DNA from: Albimonas marina
GTDB taxonomy: Bacteria; Pseudomonadota; Alphaproteobacteria; Rhodobacterales; Rhodobacteraceae
Direction of reading: 5' to 3'
DNA: 64,000 nucleotides
Assembly (NCBI RefSeq): GCF_029223255.1
Contig: NZ_JARHUC010000001.1
Coordinates: 310,001-374,000, forward strand
The stretch's first letter is position 1. Each line of letters begins with the position of its first letter. The position numbers and the translations under genes were made by a program. Of the stretch, positions 43,995 through 52,300 are shown piece by piece. The notes beneath the pieces are model-generated. The model had not been told where the DNA came from and did no database searches. It saw nothing but the letters and a program-made list of their open reading frames with translations.

Positions 43995-44013
43995 TTATGT
44001 TGTTATGACATTA
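43995..44013. promoter_or_regulatory. AT-rich operator/promoter candidate of the importer block
   Basis: TTATGT and ACATTA (one mismatch from a perfect dyad) flank a 7-nt centre, within an unusually AT-rich stretch from 43990 to 44022. It lies 45 bp upstream of the binding-protein start. GntR/HutC regulators bind short AT-rich dyads, so it is a candidate site for the regulator in this operon. Confidence 0.45.
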
Positions 44014-44144
44014 GGTCATTGCCCCGCCGCGACGTCAAAGCCTTTGCCCCTGCCGCCGGTCGGCGGCGGGGAGGCGAGCGGCGGAGGCCGCCGACGGTCC
44101 CCGGTGGATCGGAAGAGCGCGCCGCAGGCCCGCTTCGGCGGCGG

Positions 44145-45713
44145 TCAGCCCGCGACCGCGTCCCAGTCCAGCCCATGCCGCGCGAGGTACTTGCGCAGCC
44201 GATCCGCATCGTTGGTCGAGCTGCGCCGCGCGCGGGAGGCCGCGAACAGCCGCCGGCCGGCCTCGCTCAGGCTGGGCGCGCCGCGGCAGGCGCGGATCAC
44301 CTCGGCGAGCTGCACACGGTCGAACGGGTCGATCTCCGCCGCCGCCTCGCCCAGCACATCCGCCAGCAGGCGCAGGTCCGCATCCGGCGCGGCGCGGGCC
44401 CAGGTCGCGCGGAGGCGGGCGATCTCCTCCTCGACCAGCGCGCGGGTGACTCGGCCCCGCGGGGCCAGCGTCGACAGCCGCAGGACCGAGGCGCCGAAGT
44501 CCCGGAAGTTCCCCGGCCAGGGCGTGCCGGGATCGCGGGCGAAGCGCAGGAACGTGGCCCGCGCATCGGCGTTGAAGCCCACGCGCGCGCCCAGCGCCCG
44601 CTCGACCCGCGCAAGCTCGAAGGCGAGGTTCGGCTCGATGTCGTCGCGGCGGTCCCGCAGCGGCGGCAGGGTGAAGCGCCACAGGTCCAGCCGCGCGAGC
44701 AGGTCCGGTCGGAACCGGCCCTCGGCCACCAGCGAGGCGAGGTCGCGGTTCGCCCCCGCGATGACATGGAAGCGGCTGGTCGCGGGCTGGTCGGCGCCCA
44801 GCGGATAGAAGCTCCCCGTCTCGATCGCGTGCAGCAGCACCGCCTGCTCCCGCGGGCCCAGCTCGTCGATCTCGTCGAGGAAAAGCACCCCGCCGTTCGC
44901 CTCGCGCAGCAGGCCGTTGCGCTCGCCGGCCTGCGCGCCGCCCTGCCCGCGGCGCTGGCCGAACAGGGTCGAAAGCGCCGTCGCCTCCGACAGGGTCGCG
45001 CAGTTGATCTGCACGAACTTCCCCTTCACGCGCCGCCGCTCCCGCTTCAGCTCGTAGATCCGCCGGGCGAGCTCGGACTTGCCCGTCCCCGTCTCCCCCA
45101 GCAGCAGGATCGGCGCGTCGGAGCCGGTGGCGGCCAGCTCGATGCGGTCGATCAGCAGGTTGAAGGCGGGGTCGCGCGTCTCGATCCCGCCCTTGAGCTG
45201 GTCGGAATGCTCCCGCGCCAGCAGGTCGAACCGTTGCTGGAGTGCGTCGTAGCGGCTGAGGTCGAGGTCGATCACGGCCATCGAGCCCTCGGTCTCGGTC
45301 GCGCGCGGGGGCGAGGTCTGGATCAGGCGGGCGGGGACGTGCCGGCTCTCGGTCAGCAGGAACCAGCAGATCTGGGCGACATGGGTGCCGGTGGTGAGGT
45401 GGACGAAATAGCTCTCCCGATCCTCGTCGAAGCCGTAGCCGCGCGCGAAGTCGAACAGCTTCCCGTAGACCTCCTGGAAGTCCCAGGGATCGGCGAGGTC
45501 GAGACGCTGGAGCAGAACCTCGGTCTCGGGGGAGGCCGCCTCGATCTCGGCCTTCACCTGCACGGCGAGGCGGTTGTGGCGGTGGTCGTGCAGCAGTTCG
45601 ATGCGGTCGACCTCGAACCCCTCCTGCGCGATCAGGCTCGGCGTCGGGCGCCAGCGCCGCTTCTTGCCGGCGTCGAGCTGCGTGCCGAGGAACCCGAGGA
45701 CCACGTTGCGCAT
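44145..45713 (-). CDS. rtcR: RtcR-type CARF/AAA+ transcription activator
   Basis: RtcR controls the RNA-repair operon. The 522-residue protein has an N-terminal CARF-type ligand domain (MRNVVLGFLGTQLDAGKKRR, VHLTTGTHVAQICWFLLTES), which in relatives senses 2',3'-cyclic-phosphate-ended RNA or nucleotides. A AAA+ domain follows, with Walker A LLGETGTGKSELARRI and Walker B GGVLFLDEIDELG. A C-terminal region with a helix-turn-helix-like segment ends the protein. The usual GAFTGA loop that contacts sigma-54 is replaced by G-Q-G-G-A-Q at the aligned position (DNA near 44930-44945). It is divergent from rsr with a 178-bp gap. Confidence 0.92.
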   Translation of the reverse strand: MRNVVLGFLGTQLDAGKKRRWRPTPSLIAQEGFEVDRIELLHDHRHNRLAVQVKAEIEAASPETEVLLQRLDLADPWDFQEVYGKLFDFARGYGFDEDRESYFVHLTTGTHVAQICWFLLTESRHVPARLIQTSPPRATETEGSMAVIDLDLSRYDALQQRFDLLAREHSDQLKGGIETRDPAFNLLIDRIELAATGSDAPILLLGETGTGKSELARRIYELKRERRRVKGKFVQINCATLSEATALSTLFGQRRGQGGAQAGERNGLLREANGGVLFLDEIDELGPREQAVLLHAIETGSFYPLGADQPATSRFHVIAGANRDLASLVAEGRFRPDLLARLDLWRFTLPPLRDRRDDIEPNLAFELARVERALGARVGFNADARATFLRFARDPGTPWPGNFRDFGASVLRLSTLAPRGRVTRALVEEEIARLRATWARAAPDADLRLLADVLGEAAAEIDPFDRVQLAEVIRACRGAPSLSEAGRRLFAASRARRSSTNDADRLRKYLARHGLDWDAVAG

Positions 45714-45891
45714 GACGCCTTATCCCATTCGATAAATCCCTATCTCTCCGGATCGTAATCGCGCGCCGTCGAATCGGCAACGCTGCGAAATCCGTCTAAA
45801 AATCAACAGCATGTTCGGATTCCCGATTTTCCTCGGTCGCCCCGCCGCCCCATGCGACACCTCTCCCCGTCAACAGAAGGACGAGAGAGAA
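45714..45891. promoter_or_regulatory. rtcR-rsr divergent regulatory region
   Basis: The 178-bp gap is AT-richer than most of the window, especially 45720-45840. A GCCG-N6-CGGC dyad lies near 45765-45778. I looked for a sigma-54 -24/-12 element (GG-N10-GC with good flanks) on the plus strand and did not find a convincing one. The rsr start is preceded by AAGGACGAGAGAGAA. Confidence 0.5.
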
Positions 45892-47460
45892 ATGGCGAAC
45901 AGATCCGTGTTTGCCTCGACCAGAGGCCGGCTGTCCCCGAAGGCGGACGCCACGACCGCCCACGGGACGCCGGCCTATTCCTACGCCGCGCCCCACGCCC
46001 TGGCCCAGATGGCCGTGACCGGCAGCTTCGGGGGCGCCTACTACGCCAAGCCCGAGATGCAGCTCGACCGCGTGCTGTCGCTGGCTGGAGCCGTGGAGCC
46101 CGCGTTCCTGGCCCGCACGGCGATCCACGCGCGCCGGGTCGGGCGGATGAAGGACATGCCCGCGGTGCTGCTGGCGGTGCTGGCCTCCCGCGATCCGGCG
46201 CTGTTCCGCGCGGTCTTCGGGCGGGTGGTCGCCAACGGGCGGATGCTGCGCACGTTCGTGCAGATCCTCCGCTCGGGGCGCACCGGGCGGAAGTCGCTGG
46301 GCTCGGCCCCCAAGGCGATGGTGGCGGGGTGGCTGACCTCGGCCTCCGACCGCGCCCTGCTGGAGGCCGCGATCGGGACCTCGCCCTCGCTGAAGGACGT
46401 GATCCGCATGGTCCACCCCAAGCCCGACAGCCGGGAGCGGGAGGCGCTGTTCGCCTGGATCCTGGGCCGCCCGTGCGAGGCCGCGCGCCTGCCGCAGGCG
46501 GTGCGCGACTGGATCGCCTTCCAGGAGGCCGGGCCGCAGGCCTGGACCGGGCCGCTGCCGGAGGTGCCGTTCCAGATGCTGACCCAGGCGCCGCTGACGC
46601 AGGCGCAGTGGGCCGGGATCGCGCGGAACGGTTCCTGGCAGATGCTGCGCCAGGGGCTGAACATGCTGCTGCGCCACGGCGCCTTCGAGGATCCGGAGAC
46701 GGTCGCGGCCGTCGCCGCCCGCCTCTCAGACCCCGAGCGGATCGAGGCGGCGGGGGCCCTGCCCTACCAACTGCTCGCCGCGATCGGCCATGTCGATCCG
46801 CGGATGCCGGGCGAGATCGTCGAGGCGCTGCACCTCGCGATGGATCACGCCGTCCGCCGGGCGCCTGCGCTGGAGGGCGCGGTCGTGGTCTGCCCCGACG
46901 TCTCGGCCTCGATGCTCGGGTCGGTGACGGGGGTGCGCAAGGGCGCGACCTCGGCGATGCGCCACGTGGACTTGGCGGGCCTGGTCGCGGCGGCGATCCT
47001 GCGGCGCAATCCGCGGGCCGAGGTTCTGCCCTTCGCCCGGGCGCTCCGCCCGATCCGGCTGGAGCCGCGGGACACGGTCGCCAGCAACGCGCGGCGGCTG
47101 GCGGAGATCGCGGGCGGCGGCACCGATTGCTCGGCCCCGCTGCGGGCGCTGAACGCCCGCGGGGCGCGGCCGGACCTGGTGGTGATGATCTCGGACAACC
47201 AGTCCTGGATCGACGCCGCCCACGCCGGGCGCGGCACGGCGACGATGACCGAATGGCTGGCGCTGCGCGCCCGCCATCCCTCGGCGAAGCTCGTCTGCAT
47301 CGACATCGCCCCCTACGGGACGACGCAGGCGGCGGAGGTCGAGGGGGTGCTGAACGTCGGCGGCTTCTCCGACGCGGTGTTCGACCAGATCGGACGCTTC
47401 GCCCGGGGCGAGATGCACCCCGACCGCTGGATGGCCGAGATCGAGGCCATCGCGCTCTGA
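45892..47460 (+). CDS. rsr: Ro60-like TROVE-domain RNA-binding protein Rsr
   Basis: Rsr is the bacterial Ro60 orthologue, a ring-shaped protein that binds Y RNAs and misfolded RNAs and can direct exonucleases. The ATG at 45892 gives 522 residues. A HEAT-like ring domain (residues 30-345) includes TPAYSYAAPHALAQMAVTGSF and an NMLLRHGAF segment. A vWA domain follows with a complete metal site: D-V-S-A-S, a later GGTDCS, and ISDNQSW. It is divergent from rtcR and directly upstream of two Y-RNA-like genes and rtcB, matching the known rsr-Y RNA-rtcB arrangement of enteric bacteria. Confidence 0.93.
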   Translation: MANRSVFASTRGRLSPKADATTAHGTPAYSYAAPHALAQMAVTGSFGGAYYAKPEMQLDRVLSLAGAVEPAFLARTAIHARRVGRMKDMPAVLLAVLASRDPALFRAVFGRVVANGRMLRTFVQILRSGRTGRKSLGSAPKAMVAGWLTSASDRALLEAAIGTSPSLKDVIRMVHPKPDSREREALFAWILGRPCEAARLPQAVRDWIAFQEAGPQAWTGPLPEVPFQMLTQAPLTQAQWAGIARNGSWQMLRQGLNMLLRHGAFEDPETVAAVAARLSDPERIEAAGALPYQLLAAIGHVDPRMPGEIVEALHLAMDHAVRRAPALEGAVVVCPDVSASMLGSVTGVRKGATSAMRHVDLAGLVAAAILRRNPRAEVLPFARALRPIRLEPRDTVASNARRLAEIAGGGTDCSAPLRALNARGARPDLVVMISDNQSWIDAAHAGRGTATMTEWLALRARHPSAKLVCIDIAPYGTTQAAEVEGVLNVGGFSDAVFDQIGRFARGEMHPDRWMAEIEAIAL

Positions 47461-47465
47461 GACCA

Positions 47466-47490
47466 GCCCGGGCGGCGCGCCCGCCCGGGC
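47466..47490 (+). other. 10-bp stem-loop after rsr
   Basis: GCCCGGGCGG and CCGCCCGGGC form a perfect stem with a 5-nt loop, 6 bp past the rsr stop. No T-tract follows, so it is more likely a processing or stability hairpin, or a partial attenuator, that separates rsr mRNA from the Y RNA region. Confidence 0.6.
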
Positions 47491-47511
47491 GCATTCGGAC
47501 GACACGGAGAC

Positions 47512-47656
47512 GGCCTCGGCGAATGCCGCTGGAACTACAGTCATCACCTCGCGGGTTGCGGGTTCGAATCCCGCCGCGACGGCCCCCGGTCCCGACCGGG
47601 GCCTGCGCGTAGCTCAACGGTAGAGCAGCGGTTCCAGCACCCTCGTCGCCGAGGCC
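47512..47656 (+). ncRNA. yrlA: Y RNA (YrlA-like) with permuted tRNA mimic
   Basis: Ends pair in an 11-bp helix (47512-47522 with 47646-47656). Then come an internal loop (5' ATGCC, 3' ACCCTCG), an 8-bp helix (47528-47535 with 47631-47638), and a tRNA-like head. The head has a T-arm at 47558-47574 (GCGGG-TTCGAAT-CCCGC), a stem formed by 47575-47590 and 47595-47609 closed by a CCCG loop, then TA and a D-arm at 47612-47626 (GCTC-AACGGTA-GAGC). In a tRNA the D-arm comes first; here the order is T-arm, acceptor, D-arm, a circular permutation closed at the acceptor. Bacterial YrlA-type Y RNAs are known tRNA mimics that bind Rsr. Exact transcript ends are unknown. Confidence 0.85.
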
Positions 47657-47665
47657 TTTTCGACC

Positions 47666-47780
47666 GCCGGGAGGAATGCCTGCGGGACTACATTGGACGC
47701 CGGTCCGCCGGCTGCCGGTTCGAGCCCGGCTACGCCCCGTTTCGGGGCGGGAGAGTCCCGCACCCTCTTGTCCTCCCGGC
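47666..47780 (+). ncRNA. second Y RNA-like gene, reduced tRNA mimic
   Basis: The fold repeats that of the upstream RNA with different helix sequences: a 10-bp outer helix (47666-47675 with 47771-47780), the same 5' loop ATGCC with CCCTC on the 3' side, a 9-bp inner helix (47681-47689 with 47754-47762), a T-arm at 47714-47730 (GCCGG-TTCGAGC-CCGGC), and a 7-bp acceptor-like stem CGCCCCG/CGGGGCG (47733-47749) closed by TTT. No D-arm is present: only GGAG joins the acceptor stem to the inner helix. Conserved loops with covarying helices argue for a functional RNA bound by the same protein. It ends 37 bp before rtcB. Confidence 0.8.
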
Positions 47781-47817
47781 CTTCCGGCCGCTGATTTGAA
47801 CGCAAAGGAATGGAAAG

Positions 47818-49236
47818 ATGACCGTCTCGACGGCCGCCCCGATCGCCGGCCCCATCACCGGAGAGGACCTGAAGGCCTGGGGCCACCGCCCCGGCCCGCA
47901 GTTCCCGATGCTGCTTGCCAGGGCCGAGAGCCTGCAGGCCGAGGGGCTCGACGCCGAGGCCCTGCGCGCCGCGCTGGAGGCCGAGAAGCCCACGCCCCCC
48001 GTGAAGATCGAGCCCCGCGCCCCCGGCGCGCTCCCCTTCCACGAGCTGCTGGAGCCGTGCGACCCGGACGAGATGGACAACCTCGCCAAGGTCCGCGAGA
48101 CGATGGTCGAGCTGATGCGCACCCCCACCCTCGAGGCCGGCGCGGTGATGCCCGACGCCTGCCCCGCGGGGCCGGTCGGCACGATCCCCGTGGGCGGCGT
48201 GGCCGCGGCGCGCAACGCGATCCATCCGGGCATGCACTCGGCCGACATCTGCTGCTCGCTGATGCTGACCGACCTCGGTCACGCGGACCCGGCGGCGGTG
48301 CTGGACGCAGCCCAGGCGATCACCCATTTCGGGCCCGGCGGACGGCCGCAGGGGCGGCGCTTCACCGTCTCGCTGAAGCTGCTGGACGCGTTCCGGGCGA
48401 ACCCGTTCCTCGACCACCCCAAGGCGATCGAGACGGCGCAGGCGCACATGGGCACGCAGGGCGACGGGAACCACTTCCTGTTCGTCGGCCGCTCCCGCGC
48501 CACGGGGCGCACGGCGATGGTCACCCACCACGGCTCCCGCGGGCCGGGGGCGCTGCTCTACAAGCACGGGATGAGCGTGGCCGAGCGGTTCCGCAAGCGG
48601 CTCTCGCCCGGCACGGCGAAGCAGAACGCCTGGATCCCGGCGGACACGCCGGAGGGCGAGGCCTACTGGGAGGCGTTGCAGCTGATCCGCAAGTGGACCA
48701 AGGCCAACCACAACGCCCTCCACCAGGCGGTGGTCGAGGCGGTGCGGGCCGAGCCGGGGGAGCGGTACTGGAACGAGCACAACTTCGTCTTCCGGCGGAA
48801 CGGGCTCTACCTGCACGGCAAGGGGGCGACGCCGGCCTGGGACGGCTACGCCGCCGACGCCACGGGGCGCACGCTGATCCCGCTGAACATGGCGGAGCCG
48901 GTGCTGGTGGTCCGCGGGCGCGACGACGGCCGGGGCCTGGGCTTCAGCCCGCACGGCGCCGGGCGCAACTTCTCGCGCTCCGAGCATCGTCGGCGGATGG
49001 CGGGGCGCACGGCCGAGGCGTTGCTGGCGGCCGAGACGCAGGGCCTCGACATCCGCTTCCACGCAGGCGGGGTCGACGTGTCGGAGCTGCCGTCGAGCTA
49101 CAAGTCGGCCGCGACCGTGACCGCCCAGATCGAGCGCTTCGGCCTGGCGGAGATCGAGGACTTCATCGATCCCGTCGGCTGCCTGATGGCCGGCGACCTG
49201 CCCCCGTTCCGCGGCGGCCGCAAGACCCGGCGCTGA
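47818..49236 (+). CDS. rtcB: RNA-splicing ligase RtcB
   Basis: RtcB joins RNA 2',3'-cyclic phosphate or 3'-phosphate ends to 5'-OH ends with GTP and Mn2+. The 472-residue protein shows the metal-site motif HSADICCSLM (Cys ligand), HMGTQGDGNHFLFVG, MVTHHGSRGPG, NHNALH, and the guanylation motif SPHGAGRNFSR with the nucleotidyl His. It is somewhat longer than the 400-residue E. coli enzyme because of an N-terminal extension of about 60-70 residues. An AAAGGAATGGAAAG site precedes the ATG. No rtcA cyclase follows; the next gene is convergent. Confidence 0.95.
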   Translation: MTVSTAAPIAGPITGEDLKAWGHRPGPQFPMLLARAESLQAEGLDAEALRAALEAEKPTPPVKIEPRAPGALPFHELLEPCDPDEMDNLAKVRETMVELMRTPTLEAGAVMPDACPAGPVGTIPVGGVAAARNAIHPGMHSADICCSLMLTDLGHADPAAVLDAAQAITHFGPGGRPQGRRFTVSLKLLDAFRANPFLDHPKAIETAQAHMGTQGDGNHFLFVGRSRATGRTAMVTHHGSRGPGALLYKHGMSVAERFRKRLSPGTAKQNAWIPADTPEGEAYWEALQLIRKWTKANHNALHQAVVEAVRAEPGERYWNEHNFVFRRNGLYLHGKGATPAWDGYAADATGRTLIPLNMAEPVLVVRGRDDGRGLGFSPHGAGRNFSRSEHRRRMAGRTAEALLAAETQGLDIRFHAGGVDVSELPSSYKSAATVTAQIERFGLAEIEDFIDPVGCLMAGDLPPFRGGRKTRR

Positions 49237-49280
49237 GCGCCGCCGCCGCCCTGCGAGGACGGCGGCGGATCGAGACGAAG

Positions 49281-49310
49281 GGACCCGCCCGGGATCGCCC
49301 GGGCGGGTCC
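49281..49310. terminator. hairpin between rtcB and the autotransporter gene
   Basis: A perfect 13-bp stem (GGACCCGCCCGGG and its complement) with an ATCG loop lies between the convergent genes, 6 bp from the autotransporter stop. T-tracts are absent on both sides, so it may depend on a factor or act mainly as an RNA end-stabiliser. A second GC-rich hairpin precedes it near 49240-49268. Confidence 0.65.
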
Positions 49311-49315
49311 GAAGG

Positions 49316-52300
49316 TCAGAAGCGGACGTTCACGCTCAGCCGGCCGGCTTGGCCGGCGTAGCCGTCGCCCGCCGCGCCCTCGTAGCTGACGCCCACGTCG
49401 GCGCGGTCCCCGACCTCCAGCGCGACCCCGAGGCCGAGGCGACCCACCGCCTGCGCCTGCGCCGCGCCGTTGGCGAAGCCGGCGATGCCGGTGGCGTCGC
49501 GGGCGAAGCGGACGTCGGCGTCGTAGGAGTCGAGGGTCGAGAAGCTGACCCCCGCCCGCGCCCAGGCCCGCAGGCCCAGCGGATCGCCGCCGCTCTCGCC
49601 CAGCTCCCGCCGCAGGCCCGCCTCCAGCGAGGGGGTCACGACGAAGGCCGTGGCGGCGGCGTCCGAGACGCGCAGCGCCTGCCGCCCCGCGCCGGTCTCG
49701 GTGAAGCCCTGCGAGGAGACGTGGATCAGGTCGAGGTCGAGCGAGGGCTTCAGCCACGCGCCCCCCTCCAGCGCCTGCGTCCAGGCCGCCCGCGCCCGCA
49801 GCCCGAGGCTGAGCGCCCCGTGCTCCGACCGCGCCTGGCCCGGCGCGAGCGGCCCGGCGAAGCGGCGGGAGTCGAACTCCGACCACCCCGCCGTGGCGGC
49901 GCCGCTCAGCGACAGCGCCCCCCTCTCCCGGGTCACCGCGGCGCCGAGGAAGCCGGTGGTCCCCTCGACCGAGCCGCCGCCGCCCTGGCGGGCGAGGTTC
50001 AGCGTCTCCCACCCGAGGGCGCCCGAGACCAGCCAGCCCGGCGCGACCTCCAGCGTCGTCGCGAAGCCCGCGGTCCAGGCGTCGCCCTCGTAGCCGGCCG
50101 CGGCCCCGCTGGCGTCCTGGTCCAGGTGGCGGCCCGAGCCCAGCAGGGTCAGGTAGCCGCCCAGGCCCCCGGTCTCCCAGTCGACGCTGCGCCCGCCGGT
50201 CTCTCCGCAGCCGAGCAGGGTGTCGAAGCGGTCGCGGGTCAGCTCGAAGGTCGCGGCCTCGCCCGCCATCGTGGCGCCCAGCGTGGCGCCCGACAGGGCC
50301 GAGCCCAGCGCCCCGCCCTGCGCCGCCAGCTCCAGCTTGCCGAACAGGCGGGCGAAGTCGCGGTCCCCGGTCAGGAACAGCCGCTCGAGGTAGCGGGCGG
50401 CCTCGGCCTCCTGCCCGCCGAGGCCCGAGGCGAGCTCGACCCCCGTCGCGCGGAGCGTCACGCCCCCGTTCTCGATGCGCTGCTCGAAGCGGAAGATCGC
50501 GCCGCCCAGCCGGTCGAAGGCGCCAAAGATGTCGCCTCCGACCTCCATCACCCGGTGCTCCGCGCCCCCGATCAGGGCCCGCGGCGCGAGGCTGAGCGCC
50601 CCGTCGAGCGTCGCGTCGCCCGCCACGCGGATCACGTCGCCCCGGCCCTTCAGGGGCTCGGCGTCGACCGCCAGCGTCCCGCTCGACCCCTGCTCGAAAT
50701 CGCCGGCGATGACGAGATCGGCATGGTCCCCGGGATCCCCCGCGACCAGCAGGCCGCGGTTCAGCACGTCGGCGTCGTAGCGCTCGGCCCCCCGCAGCAC
50801 GCCGCCGCGGCGGTTGACCAGGGTGATCGCCGGCGGCGGCGCCGGCCGGACCGCCAGAACCTCGGGCCCCGCGGCGAGGGACGCCGCCGCCCCGCCCGGC
50901 GTCCTGACGCCCCGCGGACCGAAGGCAGAGCCGTCGACCCCGCCCTCGACCCGTCCCTTCTTGAAGGAGACGTTTCCGTCGATGACGCCCGCGTTGCGGA
51001 TCGAGAGATGCGAGTCGTAGGGGTCGTTTCGGGTGATGTAGCGGATCGCCTCGCCCGACAGCGCCGTGATCGTTGCGCCCTGGAAGACGGTGATCGCGTT
51101 CTCCGCCCCGCCCCCATGCATCAGCAGGCCGTAGGCCGAGGGGCCCGAGCCGCCCTGCACGTAGCCGTTGATGAAGGCGTCGATCCAGACGTCCTGCATC
51201 CCCCGGCCGTTGGCGGCGCCCAGGCTCTGCAGGAACACCGCGGTGCTGTTGCGGCCGTTGGCGATCACCGCCGCCTCGGGCTGCATGATGAAGTCGATCG
51301 CGCCGCCGCGGCCGACGTCGCCGTTGGTGTTCAGCCCGGCGAAGGGGCCCTGGGCGTCGCCGCCCAGGCCCCCGCCGCCGCCCAGCGACTGGGCGATGAC
51401 GCCGTAGGCGCCGTCGCCGTAGGTGACCAGGGGCCGGTCCACGTTGACGCCGACATAGCCGGCGTCGCCCTCGCCGTTCATCTGCTCGATGGTGCTGGGG
51501 GCGTAGCCGACCGACCGGCTGTAGATCAGGGTCAGCCCGTCGGCGAGCGAGACGTCGCCGCCGATGCCGCCGCCGCCGGCGATGGACTGGGCCACGATGC
51601 CGTGGGCGCCCTCGCCATAGGTGGTCGCGCAGGTGTCGAGCGCAGTCAGCGAGCAGCCCTGCGGACCGCCGAGCGTGACGTCGACCGAGCCCGCGCCCGC
51701 CGTGCCGCGGTAGCCCTCGAGCCCGCCGAGCCGCACCTCCGAGACGCTCCCCGAGCCGGCCGAGGCGATGCCCCCGCCGCCCGAGATCGACTGGGCGACG
51801 ATGCCGATGGCCCGGTCGCCGACGGTCACGAGCCGACCGTAGAAGCCGACGTTCACGTCGTCGGCCCGGTCGGCGCCCTCGCCGCCCCGGCCGCCCAGCT
51901 GCAGCGTCACGTTCTTCTGCGCGCCGCCGATCCGCGCCACGCCGCCGCCGCCCGCGATGGACTGCGCCGCCAGCGCGTGGGCGTCGTCGCCCCGGGTGAC
52001 CACCCGGGCGAGGGAGCTGGTCTCGGCCCCGGTGGGACCTTCGCCGGCGTATTCCCGCAGGATCTGCGCCTTGCCCGCGCCGCGGTCGTCGTCGCCGGCG
52101 CTGGTCGCGCCCAGGGTCAGGACCGCGCCGTCGGCGGAGTGGCCGAAGCTCGCCGCCCCGCCGCCGCCGCCGATCGACTGCACCAGCACCCCGTAGGCGC
52201 CCGCGCCCTCGGTGTCGATCGAGCCGCCGCCCACGCCGCGCCCGGTGTGGGTCAGCGACGCCTTGCCGGCCCGGCCGCCGCCCTGGGTCTGGCCCAGGGT

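Noticed and set aside
45714-45891. Sigma-54 promoter for rsr
   Set aside because: The GG-N10-GC matches are poor (best at about 45835-45850 without the TGGCAC/TTGC context), and the adjacent RtcR lacks the GAFTGA loop.
47558-47730. Conventional tRNA genes at the two TTCGA T-arms
   Set aside because: T-arms and one D-arm are clear, but the D-arm follows rather than precedes the T-arm, no anticodon arm exists, and the covarying outer helices fit Y RNAs instead.
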